A stretch of DNA of 63,863 nt. Source: Candidatus Rokuibacteriota bacterium. Its GTDB lineage: Bacteria; Methylomirabilota; Methylomirabilia; Rokubacteriales; CSP1-6. Positions within the stretch are counted from its first letter, which is position 1. The number at the start of each line of letters is the position of its first letter. Positions 25,822-34,650 of this stretch are shown piece by piece. Under the pieces are notes generated by a model. That model ran no database searches. It was not told the DNA's origin and worked only from the letters and a program-made list of their open reading frames with translations. The stretch spans positions 1-63,863 of the forward strand of contig JACPIQ010000027.1 in NCBI GenBank assembly GCA_016188005.1, written 5' to 3'. The translations under genes and the position numbers were made by a program.

Positions 25822-25889
25822 GCCTGAATGTAGATGACATCGCGCGGCGGTTGGGCCTCTTCGCCCCTGCGGGGCTCATCGGGGCGTCC
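25822..25889 (-). promoter_or_regulatory. conserved intergenic element, copy 2 (hom to thrC)
   Basis: A 68-base block matching 19657-19722. Minus strand: GGACGCCCCGATGAG, hairpin CCCC-GCA-GGGG, CGAAGAGGCCCAACCGCC, then GTCATCTACATTCAGGC. Compared with copy 1 the stem changes on both arms while staying paired. From ATG at 25879 a 26-codon ORF (MSPAGAKRPNRR at its start) ends at 25799 with its TGA overlapping the thrC ATG. A one-base length difference shifts the peptide frame relative to copy 1 after residue 12, while the DNA beyond it stays conserved. This argues for selection or ancestry at the nucleic-acid level. Confidence 0.7.
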
Positions 25890-25923
25890 GCATTGCCGAC
25901 CTGCTGTGTCGCCGGGAGGAGGA

Positions 25924-27225
25924 TCATGCTGGTTCGACCCGGATCATCGTCGTGCGGGAGGCGACGACGGGGAGGCGGTCGATGGCGGCCAGGGCGGCCC
26001 GCATGTCCCGCTCGCGGGCCTCGTGGGTCATCATCACCACGGGCACCGCCTCGCCTTCGGCGCGCCCCTTCTGCAGCACGGAGACGAGCGAGATGTCGTG
26101 GCGGCCCAGGATGCCGGCCACCTGGGCCAGCACGCCGGGGCGATCCAGGGCCATCACGCGCAGGTAGTAGGCGGAGCGGATCTCGTCCATGGGCCGGAGC
26201 GGCAGCGGCGCCTTCGCCACCGACGGCAGCTCGACCGGGAGCGCCGGGATGCCGTGGGCCACGCGCCGGGCGATCTCGAGCGCGTCCGACCACACGGCCG
26301 ACGCGGTGGGGAGCTGGCCGGCGCCGCGGCCGTAGAACATCAGGTTGCCGACATTGTCGCCGGTGATGAACACGGCGTTGTAGACCCCGGAGACGGCCGC
26401 CAGCGGCGACTGGGCCGGGATCATGGTCGGGTGCACCCGCGCCTCGAGCCCGCCGTCCGAGGCCTTGGCGATGGCGAGGAGCTTGATACGGTAGCCCAGC
26501 TCGGCCGCGTTGGTCACGTCCTCGTGGCCGACGCCCGTGATGCCCTCGGTGTAGATGTCCTTGAGGTCCAGGGAGGTCCGGAACGCCAGCATCGCGAGAA
26601 TCTGCAGCTTGTGGGCCGAGTCCATCCCCTCGATGTCGAGCGTCGGGTCCGCCTCGGCGTAGCCGCGGGCCTGGGCCTCCTTGAGCACCACGGAGAAGTC
26701 GAGCCCCTCGTCGGTCATCTTCGACAGGATGTAGTTGCACGTGCCGTTGACGATGCCGAACACCGAGGCCATGCGGTTGGCCGGCAGCCCCTCGCGGACG
26801 GCGCGGAGCAGGGGGATGCCTCCGGCCACCGCTGCCTCGAAGCCCAGCATGACGCGGTGGCGCCGCGCCTCCTCGAAGATCTCCGTCCCGTGATGGGCGA
26901 GGAGGGCCTTGTTGGCCGTGACGACGTGCTTGCCGGCGGCGACCGCGCGCAGGATGAAGGTGCGCGCCGGCTCGAGACCCCCGATCAGCTCGATGACGAT
27001 CTGGATGGAGGGATCCTCGAGCACCTGCGCGGCGTCGGGGCAGAGCGGCAGGCGGGCCAGGTCGATTCCCTCCCGGGGCCGCGTGAGGTCGGCGTCAGCG
27101 ACGGCCGCCAGCGTGAGCTGGCAGTCGGTGCGCTCCTGCATCTCGTCGCGGTGACTATCGAGGATCTTGACGACGCCCGCGCCGACGGTGCCCAGTCCAA
27201 GAAGGCCTATTCTGATCTCGGTCAT
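25924..27225 (-). CDS. hom: homoserine dehydrogenase
   Basis: A 433-residue NAD(P)-dependent enzyme reducing aspartate semialdehyde to homoserine. The nucleotide-binding GLLGLGTVGAGV is at residues 7-18, the catalytic segment GTCNYILSKMTDEG is mid-protein, and a C-terminal ACT domain (MALDRPGVLAQVAGILGRHD) is the usual threonine sensor. The ATG at 27225 gives the family N-terminus; a longer in-frame start at 27306 would add residues coded by a 66-base-period repeat and is rejected. It lies downstream of an aminotransferase and upstream of thrC. Confidence 0.96.
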   Translation of the reverse strand: MTEIRIGLLGLGTVGAGVVKILDSHRDEMQERTDCQLTLAAVADADLTRPREGIDLARLPLCPDAAQVLEDPSIQIVIELIGGLEPARTFILRAVAAGKHVVTANKALLAHHGTEIFEEARRHRVMLGFEAAVAGGIPLLRAVREGLPANRMASVFGIVNGTCNYILSKMTDEGLDFSVVLKEAQARGYAEADPTLDIEGMDSAHKLQILAMLAFRTSLDLKDIYTEGITGVGHEDVTNAAELGYRIKLLAIAKASDGGLEARVHPTMIPAQSPLAAVSGVYNAVFITGDNVGNLMFYGRGAGQLPTASAVWSDALEIARRVAHGIPALPVELPSVAKAPLPLRPMDEIRSAYYLRVMALDRPGVLAQVAGILGRHDISLVSVLQKGRAEGEAVPVVMMTHEARERDMRAALAAIDRLPVVASRTTMIRVEPA

Positions 27226-27229
27226 TGGA

Positions 27230-27331
27230 GTCGCGGGCACCGGGGCCGGTGGCCCGCCCGCTCCTTGTGGCTCGCTGCGCTCGGGTTCATGGGGGGTCGC
27301 GGGCACCCGGGCCGGTGGCCCGCCCGCTCCT
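27230..27331. repeat. 36 bp direct repeats, 66 bp period, upstream of hom
   Basis: Copies at 27230-27265 and 27296-27331 differ at one base of 36. They start 66 bases apart and fill most of the 108-base gap between the aminotransferase stop and hom start. The period equals that of the repeat inside pxpB (44541-44672). The unit contains GGGCCGGTGGCCC, a short inverted repeat. Confidence 0.85.
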
Positions 27332-27333
27332 GA

Positions 27334-28506
27334 CTACCTGGAGGTGAGGCTCCGAAGGCCCCGGAGCGCCTGTCTGATGCGCTGCTCGTTCTCCACCAGC
27401 GCGAAGCGCACGAACCCCTCGCCGTACTCCCCGAAGCCGACGCCCGGGGAGACGGCGACGCCGGCCTCCTGGATGAGCATCTTGGCGAACTCCAGGGAGC
27501 CCATCGCACGGAAGGTCTCCGGCACGGGGGCCCAGACGAACATCGTGCCCCTGGGCTTCTCGACCTTCCAGCCGAGCTTGTTCAGCCCGTGCACCAGCAC
27601 GTCCCGCCTGCGCCGGTAGACCTCGCGGATCCCCTCCACGCAGGACTGATCCTCTTCGAGGGCGATGATGCCCGCGATCTGGATGGGCTGAAACACGCCG
27701 TAGTCGAGGTAGGACTTGATGCGCGCCAGCGCCTGGACCATCTCCCGGTTGCCGCAGCAGAAGGCCAGCCGCCAGCCAGCCATGTTGTAGGACTTGGTGA
27801 CCGAGAAGAGCTCGACGCCCACCTCCTTGGCCCCCGGCACCTCGAGGAAGGACGGGGGCGTGTAGCCATCGAAGTGGATATCGGCATACGCGAAGTCGTG
27901 GACCACCATGAGCCGGTGCTCCTTCGCGAAGTCCACGACCTTGACGAAGAAGTCGCGATCGACGCAGAGCGTGGTCGGATTGTGAGGGAAGGAGAGGATC
28001 AGGAGCTTGGCCTTGGGCCACGAGAGCCGTGCCGTCTCCTGCAGCCGGGCGAAGAAGTCCTCTCCCGGCACGAGCGGCACGGAGCGCAGATCCCCGTCGG
28101 CGATGACCACCGAATAGGCGTGAATCGGGTAGGTCGGATTCGGGACCAGCGCCCCGTCACCCGGCTGCAGCACGGCCAGCGCCAGGTGGGCCAGCCCTTC
28201 CTTCGCGCCGATGGTGGCGATGGCCTCGCTCTCGGGGTCGAGCTCCACCCCGTAGCGTGTCCGGTACCAGGTGGTGATGGCCTTCCTGAGCCGCGTGATG
28301 CCGCGGGAGGCCGAGTACCGGTGATTGCGCGGATTCCTGGCGGCCTCGACGAGCTTGTCGACGATGTGCTTTGGCGTGGGCTGATCGGGGTTGCCCATCC
28401 CCAGGTCAATGATGTCCTCGCCCCGGGCTCTCGCCTTGGCCTTGAGGTCGTTGACGATGGCGAAGACGTACGGGGGCAGCCGCTTGATCCGGTAGAACTC
28501 GTCCAT
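27334..28506 (-). CDS. class I aminotransferase, AlaC-like
   Basis: A 390-residue PLP aminotransferase with K238 in [20 protein letters not shown] as the cofactor lysine, [12 protein letters not shown] at the N-terminus and FPHNPTT for substrate binding. Sequence style is that of glutamate-pyruvate (AlaC) aminotransferases. Placement directly before hom and thrC suggests a role in amino-donor supply for the aspartate family, though aspartate aminotransferase activity is also possible. The ATG at 28506 is chosen over one nine codons upstream because of the family start and the promoter position; the predicted leader is then only about 16 bases. Confidence 0.88.
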   Translation of the reverse strand: MDEFYRIKRLPPYVFAIVNDLKAKARARGEDIIDLGMGNPDQPTPKHIVDKLVEAARNPRNHRYSASRGITRLRKAITTWYRTRYGVELDPESEAIATIGAKEGLAHLALAVLQPGDGALVPNPTYPIHAYSVVIADGDLRSVPLVPGEDFFARLQETARLSWPKAKLLILSFPHNPTTLCVDRDFFVKVVDFAKEHRLMVVHDFAYADIHFDGYTPPSFLEVPGAKEVGVELFSVTKSYNMAGWRLAFCCGNREMVQALARIKSYLDYGVFQPIQIAGIIALEEDQSCVEGIREVYRRRRDVLVHGLNKLGWKVEKPRGTMFVWAPVPETFRAMGSLEFAKMLIQEAGVAVSPGVGFGEYGEGFVRFALVENEQRIRQALRGLRSLTSR

Positions 28507-28528
28507 GGCTTGGTTCTCGGTGCGGGAA

Positions 28529-28558
28529 ATCATACTCCGCGCTCGCGCTCGGTGTCAA
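28529..28558 (-). promoter_or_regulatory. promoter of the aminotransferase-hom-thrC operon
   Basis: Minus-strand TTGACA and TATGAT separated by 18 bases: a consensus -35 and a five-of-six -10. This is the best match in the window and places the start site about 16 bases before the aminotransferase ATG. Confidence 0.75.
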
Positions 28559-28615
28559 CAAAACGTCCCAATGGCGCGGAGATAGACAGCACCCGGGGCC
28601 GCTGGCAGTTCGGGG

Positions 28616-28644
28616 TTGACACCCCCTGATGGGGATGCTAAGAA
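28616..28644 (+). promoter_or_regulatory. candidate promoter of the M23 peptidase gene
   Basis: TTGACA at 28616-28621, a 17-base spacer, then TAAGAA at 28639-28644. It faces away from the operon promoter at 28529-28558. The -35 is perfect and the -10 modest. Confidence 0.5.
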
Positions 28645-28746
28645 CTCGCTAGCCTGCGGGCAGGAAACCGCCGCGGCGCCTTCCGGAATTCAGGTAGTCA
28701 GCGCGTGCTCACGAGCGCTCCCGACGCCGAGCAACGGTGACCCGGG

Positions 28747-29682
28747 ATGAACGAGTCCAGGCCAACGAGGAGGCCGGCGAGGTCCATGAGCAGCGGGAGC
28801 GCAGAGCGGGTCCACCTGGTCATCGAGCGGACGGACGGCTCGCGCATCGTCCGCCTGCCGGCGCCACGCTGGCTCGTCTCCGTCGTGGTGGGGCTCGGCG
28901 GGCTCATGCTGGTGGCTGCGGGTGCGCTGTACACCGACTACGTCGCCCTCAAGAAGCAGCGGGCTGCCTTCGCGGCCCTGGAGGTGCGCCTCGCCGAGCA
29001 GCAGCAGGTGATCGACGGGTTCCAGCAGCGCGTGAGCCGCGTGCGCGCCGAGGTGGACAGCTGGCAGGATCTGCGCGCGAAGATCTGGCAGCCCTTCGGT
29101 CCGGACGCCGGCATGCCCGCGCGCGGCACCGGCATCGGCGGCGGCACCGCCCAGCGGCACCTGGAGAGTTCCCAGCCCCGGTTCTCCATCCTGGATGAGC
29201 TGGAGCAACTCACAGCCGTGGTGGCGGACGAGGGCGAGAGCCTCCGCGCCCTCGAGCGCTTCATCGGCAAGGCAGGGAAGGTGCTGGCCTCGCTCCCATC
29301 GCGCTGGCCGGTGCGCGGTCCGGTCAACTCGGACTTCGGCGGGCGGTCCTCCCCCTGGTCGTCGGGCTCATCGGAGTTCCACGGTGGGCTCGACATCGGG
29401 GCGGCCCGCGGGACCCCCGTCATGGCGCCCGCCCCCGGCACCGTGGTGTTCGCCGGGCGCCACGCCGAGTACGGGGTGACCCTCGTGATCGACCACGGCA
29501 ACGACATCAAGACGCTCTACGGGCACCTGACCAAGGTGACCGTCGCCCAGGACCAGACGGTGCAGCGCGGCCAGCAGATCGCCGTCACCGGCAACACCGG
29601 CCGCTCCTCCGGTCCCCACCTCCACTACGAGATCCAGGTCAAGGGCCAGCCGGTCGATCCCCGCAGCTACCTCTGGGACTAG
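28747..29682 (+). CDS. membrane-anchored M23 family metallopeptidase
   Basis: A 311-residue LytM/NlpD-like cell-wall endopeptidase. One membrane helix (41-61) follows a basic cytosolic start. A coiled coil spans about 66-105, and the M23 domain lies at 185-310. Zinc ligands are H212 and D216 (FHGGLDIG) and H293 in GPHLHYEI, with H291 and H260 available for catalysis. All active residues are present, so it is a likely active hydrolase rather than a degenerate activator. A second start at 28786 is possible. It is transcribed alone. Confidence 0.92.
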   Translation: MNESRPTRRPARSMSSGSAERVHLVIERTDGSRIVRLPAPRWLVSVVVGLGGLMLVAAGALYTDYVALKKQRAAFAALEVRLAEQQQVIDGFQQRVSRVRAEVDSWQDLRAKIWQPFGPDAGMPARGTGIGGGTAQRHLESSQPRFSILDELEQLTAVVADEGESLRALERFIGKAGKVLASLPSRWPVRGPVNSDFGGRSSPWSSGSSEFHGGLDIGAARGTPVMAPAPGTVVFAGRHAEYGVTLVIDHGNDIKTLYGHLTKVTVAQDQTVQRGQQIAVTGNTGRSSGPHLHYEIQVKGQPVDPRSYLWD

Positions 29683-29747
29683 CCGGCCGCCGATAGAGGC
29701 CCATCTGGGGAGCCTCTCCCCGTCCTGGTGGGGGGTGGCTCGCGGGG

Positions 29748-30560
29748 TCAGGAGGAGGGGTGCCTGGCGAGGAAGGCGAGCGCCGCCCGGTTGAAGGCCT
29801 CGGGCTGCTCGATGGGGTGGAGATGGCCCGCGTCCGGGATCACGACGAGGTCGGCCTGCGGGATGCGGGCTTGCAGGGCGCGTGAGTGGCCCGGCGGGAC
29901 CATGATGTCGTCGGCCCCCGTGGTGATGAGCGTGGGCACGCGGATCTGTGACAGGCGCTCCAGACTCGACCAGCGGCCGATGGCGTCGGCCTGACGCCTG
30001 AGCCCCACGAGGCTCGTCGGATAGGGGTTGTCCACGGCCCGCTGGATCAGGAGATCCACGAGACCGGGCTTCTCCGCCACGGTCTTCGGGCTGAGCACCC
30101 AGGCCAGCATCATCCGCGCGAAGGTCTCGCGGCTCTCCTGGGCGCGGACGCGGAGCATTCCATCACCGCGGAAGGAGAGGAAAGGGTCGGTCTGCGGCAG
30201 CGTGCCGTGCAGCCCGAGCGTGAGCACCCGAGCGGGGTGGCTCAGCGCGATCTCCTGGGCGATCATCCCGCCCATGGACATGCCGTGCACGTGGGCCCGG
30301 GCGATGCCGAGCGCGTCGAGGAGCCCCACGGTGTCGGCGGCCATTCCGGAGATGGTGTAGGGGGAGTCGGGCTGCGCGCTCTGCCCGGCGCCGCGATTGT
30401 CGAGGAGGACCACCCGGTACTGCGCCGAGAAGGCCGGCACCTGGAAGGCCCAGGCCGTGTGATCGCCCCCCCAGCCCATGATGAGGACGAGCGCCACGCC
30501 GTCCTCGGGGCCGACCTGCTGATAGAAGATCTCGACGTCGTTGACGCGCACCTCGGGCAT
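29748..30560 (-). CDS. alpha/beta fold hydrolase
   Basis: A 270-residue alpha/beta hydrolase. The nucleophile serine lies in HVHGMSMGGMIAQEIALSHP, the oxyanion segment is ILIMGWGGDHTAW-like near residue 25 (VLIMGWGGD), and the acid and histidine are expected in TTGADDIMVPPGHS and DAGHLHPIEQP. This is close in style to 3-oxoadipate enol-lactonases and esterases; substrate unknown. The ATG at 30560 gives the usual MPEVRVNDVEIFYQ start. The gene lies beyond a 125-base palindrome that separates it from the ABC transporter genes. Confidence 0.88.
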   Translation of the reverse strand: MPEVRVNDVEIFYQQVGPEDGVALVLIMGWGGDHTAWAFQVPAFSAQYRVVLLDNRGAGQSAQPDSPYTISGMAADTVGLLDALGIARAHVHGMSMGGMIAQEIALSHPARVLTLGLHGTLPQTDPFLSFRGDGMLRVRAQESRETFARMMLAWVLSPKTVAEKPGLVDLLIQRAVDNPYPTSLVGLRRQADAIGRWSSLERLSQIRVPTLITTGADDIMVPPGHSRALQARIPQADLVVIPDAGHLHPIEQPEAFNRAALAFLARHPSS

Positions 30561-30597
30561 GACCGTCACTCTCCCCCAGCGGACGGCGCCCACGGCG

Positions 30598-30722
30598 CCG
30601 GGCGCCGAGAAGGGTCCAGATGCAAGGCGGCGCCCGCTGGCCGCAGGCGAGGCGTACTCCCTGTACGTTGAGCCTGCGGCCGAGGGCGCCAACGCAGCAG
30701 ATGGGCCCTTCTCGGCGCCCGG
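30598..30722. repeat. 125 bp nested palindrome, MITE/REP-like element
   Basis: Outer 21-base arms at 30598-30618 and 30702-30722 match at 20 positions. Inside, GGCCGCAGGC pairs with GCCTGCGGCC, GGCGCCC with GGGCGCC and CGTAC with GTACG around a short centre near 30660. The outer end abuts the stop codon of the upstream ABC ATPase gene. Transcribed, it would fold into one long hairpin. There is no coding capacity for a transposase, so it may be a mobilised non-autonomous element or a REP-type sequence. Confidence 0.8.
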
Positions 30723-31664
30723 CTAAGCGCGGACCTGGCAGGCTACCCAGTGCCCCGGCGAGATCTGCTTGAGGACCTGGTCGTTCTCCGCGCAGGATGG
30801 GATGCGGACGGGGCAGCGCGTGTGGAAGCGGCAGCCGGAGGGCGGCTTGATGGGGCTCGGCACGTCGCCCTCGAGGAGAATCCGCTTCCGCTTCACCGCG
30901 GGGTCGGGGATCGGCACCGCGGAGAGCAACGCCTCGGTGTAGGGGTGCTTGGGGTTCGTGTTGCCGAGGTACATGACCGCCACGCGCGTGGAGATGTGCT
31001 CCACCACGGAAAGGTCGTGGGCGATGAAGAGATAGGTCAGGTCGAACTGCTTCTGGAGGTCCTCGAGCAGGTTGATCACCTGGGCCTGGATGGAGACGTC
31101 CAGGGCGGACACCGGCTCGTCGCAGACGATGAGCTTGGGACTCACGGCCAGGGCACGGGCGATGCCGATGCGCTGCCGCTGCCCACCGGAGAACTCGTGC
31201 GGGTAGCGCCGGAGGTGGTCGGCGGCGAGCCCCACCGTCTCGAGCAGGTGGACGACCCGGTCCTCGCGCTCGCGTTTCGTCTTGGCGAGCTTGTGGATCA
31301 CCAGCGCCTCGCCGATGATCGAGCCCACCGTCATGCGCGGGTTGAGCGACGCGTACGGGTCCTGGAAGATGATCTGCATGTCGCGGCGCAGGTGGCGCAG
31401 GGCCCGCTTGTCCAGGGTGGTCACGTTCTGCTGGCCGAACCACACCTCGCCGGCCGTGGGCTCGATGAGCCGCAGGATGCAGCGCCCCGTGGTGGACTTC
31501 CCGCAGCCGGACTCGCCCACGAGCCCGAGTGTCTCCCCCTTCAGGATCTCGAAGGAGATGTCGTCCACGGCGTGCACGCGGGCGACCTCCCGGGAGAAGA
31601 GGCCCCCGCGGATCGGGAAGTACTTCTTGAGGTTCTTGATCCGGAGCAGCGCCTGTTCCGCCAT
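30723..31664 (-). CDS. oligopeptide/dipeptide ABC transporter ATP-binding protein (OppF/DppF type)
   Basis: A 313-residue ABC ATPase with Walker [10 protein letters not shown] near residue 55, signature [15 protein letters not shown], Walker [13 protein letters not shown], and the C-terminal oligopeptide-transporter extension with cysteines ([19 protein letters not shown]). Its partner ATPase is immediately upstream. No permease or peptide-binding protein gene is nearby, so the membrane partner must be coded elsewhere. Its stop is directly followed by a long palindrome that could end the transcript. Confidence 0.93.
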   Translation of the reverse strand: MAEQALLRIKNLKKYFPIRGGLFSREVARVHAVDDISFEILKGETLGLVGESGCGKSTTGRCILRLIEPTAGEVWFGQQNVTTLDKRALRHLRRDMQIIFQDPYASLNPRMTVGSIIGEALVIHKLAKTKREREDRVVHLLETVGLAADHLRRYPHEFSGGQRQRIGIARALAVSPKLIVCDEPVSALDVSIQAQVINLLEDLQKQFDLTYLFIAHDLSVVEHISTRVAVMYLGNTNPKHPYTEALLSAVPIPDPAVKRKRILLEGDVPSPIKPPSGCRFHTRCPVRIPSCAENDQVLKQISPGHWVACQVRA

Positions 31665-31677
31665 GGTCTCGGTCCTC

Positions 31678-32655
<978 letters not shown>

Positions 32656-32751
32656 GGCCTGTCCCTTCATCCTCTTGTCCTCAACATGCTTGTCGCATGT
32701 TGACCGTGGGCCAGATGGTCGGATCGACCCGCGGGTCGTTATGGCGATCCG

Positions 32752-33789
32752 CTACCAGGTGGTCGTGATCTCCCGGAGGGCGCCGAGGGCCCGGTCGATG
32801 TCCTCCGAGTCCACGTCCTTGTGGGTGACGCAGCGGATGGCGGCCGGCCCGATCTGGTGGATCTTCACCTTGCGGGCGAGGGCCCCCGTGACGAGCGCCG
32901 CGACACCGCCCTCCCGCTCCACTCGGAAGATGACGATGTTCGTCTGCACCTTGGCGAGGTCCACCCGGCAGCCCGGCAGCCGCGCCACCCCCTCGGCGAG
33001 GCGGCGCGCATGGGCGTGGTCCTCGGCGAGGCGCTCGACCATGGTCTCCAGCGCCACGAGCCCTGCGGCGGCCAGCACGCCCGACTGCCGCATGCCGCCG
33101 CCCAGCATCTTGCGGATGCGCCGGGCGCGCGCCACGAAGTCCCGGGTGCCGCAGACCAGGGAGCCCACCGGGGCGCCGAGCCCCTTGGACAGGCAGAAGG
33201 TGAGCGAGTCCACGTGGCGGGTGAAGTCCCGCAGCGGGCGGCCGAGGGCGACCGCCGCGTTGAAGATCCGCGCGCCATCGAGGTGCACCGGGACGCCCGC
33301 GACGTGCGCCACGGCCGCCACGGCCTCGATCTCCTCCGGAGTGCAGCAGGTGCCGCCGTGCCGGTTGTGCGTGTTCTCGAGGCAGACGAGTCCCGTCGGC
33401 GGGATGTGGACGTTGCTCGGGCGGATGCTCTCGCGCACCTGCTCCGGCGTGAGGAAGCCCCGCGCGGTGGTAATGGCCAGCGTCTGCACCCCGCCGATGA
33501 GGGCCGTTCCCGCCACCTCGTAGTTGAAGATGTGGCAGTCACGGTCGAGGATGATCTCCTGGCCCGGCCGCGTCTGTGCCAGCACGGAGACGAGGTTGCC
33601 CTGGGTGCCGGAGGTGACGAAGAGCGCCGCCTCCTTTCCCGCGCGCCGGGCCGCGTCCTCCTCGAGGCGCTTGACGGTGGGATCCTCCTCCCACACGTCG
33701 TCCCCCACCTCGGCGCGCGCCATGGCCTCCCGCATGGCCGGGGTGGGGAGCGTGAGAGTGTCCGAGCGCAGATCCACCACGTCGTGCAT
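32752..33789 (-). CDS. ltaE: low-specificity L-threonine aldolase
   Basis: A 345-residue fold-I PLP enzyme cleaving threonine/allo-threonine to glycine and acetaldehyde. PLP-lysine K202 is in TFCLSKGLGAPVGS, the N-terminal DLRSDTLTLPTPAMREAM is the family hallmark, and VHLDGARIFNAAVALG binds the cofactor. It lies four bases after bamD. In this window it could feed glycine to the glycine cleavage system at 50296-53198, or connect with the local threonine pathway; this is inference. Confidence 0.94.
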   Translation of the reverse strand: MHDVVDLRSDTLTLPTPAMREAMARAEVGDDVWEEDPTVKRLEEDAARRAGKEAALFVTSGTQGNLVSVLAQTRPGQEIILDRDCHIFNYEVAGTALIGGVQTLAITTARGFLTPEQVRESIRPSNVHIPPTGLVCLENTHNRHGGTCCTPEEIEAVAAVAHVAGVPVHLDGARIFNAAVALGRPLRDFTRHVDSLTFCLSKGLGAPVGSLVCGTRDFVARARRIRKMLGGGMRQSGVLAAAGLVALETMVERLAEDHAHARRLAEGVARLPGCRVDLAKVQTNIVIFRVEREGGVAALVTGALARKVKIHQIGPAAIRCVTHKDVDSEDIDRALGALREITTTW

Positions 33790-33793
33790 GGGG

Positions 33794-34582
33794 CTACCTC
33801 ACCGCCGTCCGGAGCCGCTGGGCCGCGCGCCGGCCCCAGTCGGTGTGGGCGAACTCGGTGGCCAGCTGGCGGAGCCGGTCCTGGGCGTCCTGGGCCCGGC
33901 CCTCCTTGGCATAGACGTCCGCCAGCCTGTAGAGAGCCTCGGGCACCACCAGGGTCCGCGGGTAGTCCTTGAGCAGGGCCTCGAGCCGCTGGCGCGCCGC
34001 GGCCGGGTTGCCCTGGTCCAGGTAGTAGGAGGCGACCCAGAGTTCCTTCTGAGCGAGGCGCCCGCGACAGATGTCGATCTTGGCCAGCGCGTCGGAGGCG
34101 TAACGGCTGTCGGGATAGTCGCGGACCAGCTTCTTGAAGGCCTCCATGGCCTTGGCCGTGATGCCCTGGTCCTGCTCCACGGGCTTGAGCTGGTCGTAGT
34201 AGCTCATGGCCAGCCGGAACTGCGCGAGGTCGGCGATCTCGTGACGCGGGAAGAAGGCCAGGAAACCCTCGAGCTCCTTGATGGCCTTGTCCCACTCCCC
34301 CTCGCGGTAGTAGGCCTCGCCCAGGAGGAAGCGGGCGCGGGCGGCGTGGCTGGACTGCGGGTGGCGCTCGACGATCTTGCGAAAGTGGGTCCGGGCCTCC
34401 TCGTAGCGCTTCTTGGTCATCTCCGACTCGCCCGCCTGGTAGAGATCGGCGGCCGGCAGGAGCGGCTGCGGCCTCTGCCTGAACAGCTCGGCGACGTACG
34501 AGCCGACGGAGGAGCACCCTCCGACGAGGAGCGCTGCCGCGAGCACGGCGGGGACCAGAAGGGCCTGCGACCTGGGGCGCAT
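33794..34582 (-). CDS. bamD: outer membrane assembly lipoprotein BamD
   Basis: A 262-residue BamD/YfiO: lipobox LLVGGC with C23 lipidated, then about five TPR units (for example YQAGESEMTKKRYEEARTHF and YREGEWDKAIKELEGFLAFF). It is part of the beta-barrel assembly machine at the inner face of the outer membrane, firmly showing a Gram-negative envelope. Length and repeat count are normal. It starts the minus-strand gene group and is divergent from the LarA-like gene. Confidence 0.93.
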   Translation of the reverse strand: MRPRSQALLVPAVLAAALLVGGCSSVGSYVAELFRQRPQPLLPAADLYQAGESEMTKKRYEEARTHFRKIVERHPQSSHAARARFLLGEAYYREGEWDKAIKELEGFLAFFPRHEIADLAQFRLAMSYYDQLKPVEQDQGITAKAMEAFKKLVRDYPDSRYASDALAKIDICRGRLAQKELWVASYYLDQGNPAAARQRLEALLKDYPRTLVVPEALYRLADVYAKEGRAQDAQDRLRQLATEFAHTDWGRRAAQRLRTAVR

Positions 34583-34650
34583 TCGTGAGGAAGGTACGGT
34601 CAGACCCCTTCAAAGTCAAGGACATGTTGACAGGCCCCGATCCCTTCCGT

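Noticed and set aside
27226-27306. Longer N-terminus for homoserine dehydrogenase starting at 27306
   Set aside because: The extra residues come from the 66-base-period repeat and precede a normal family start at 27225.
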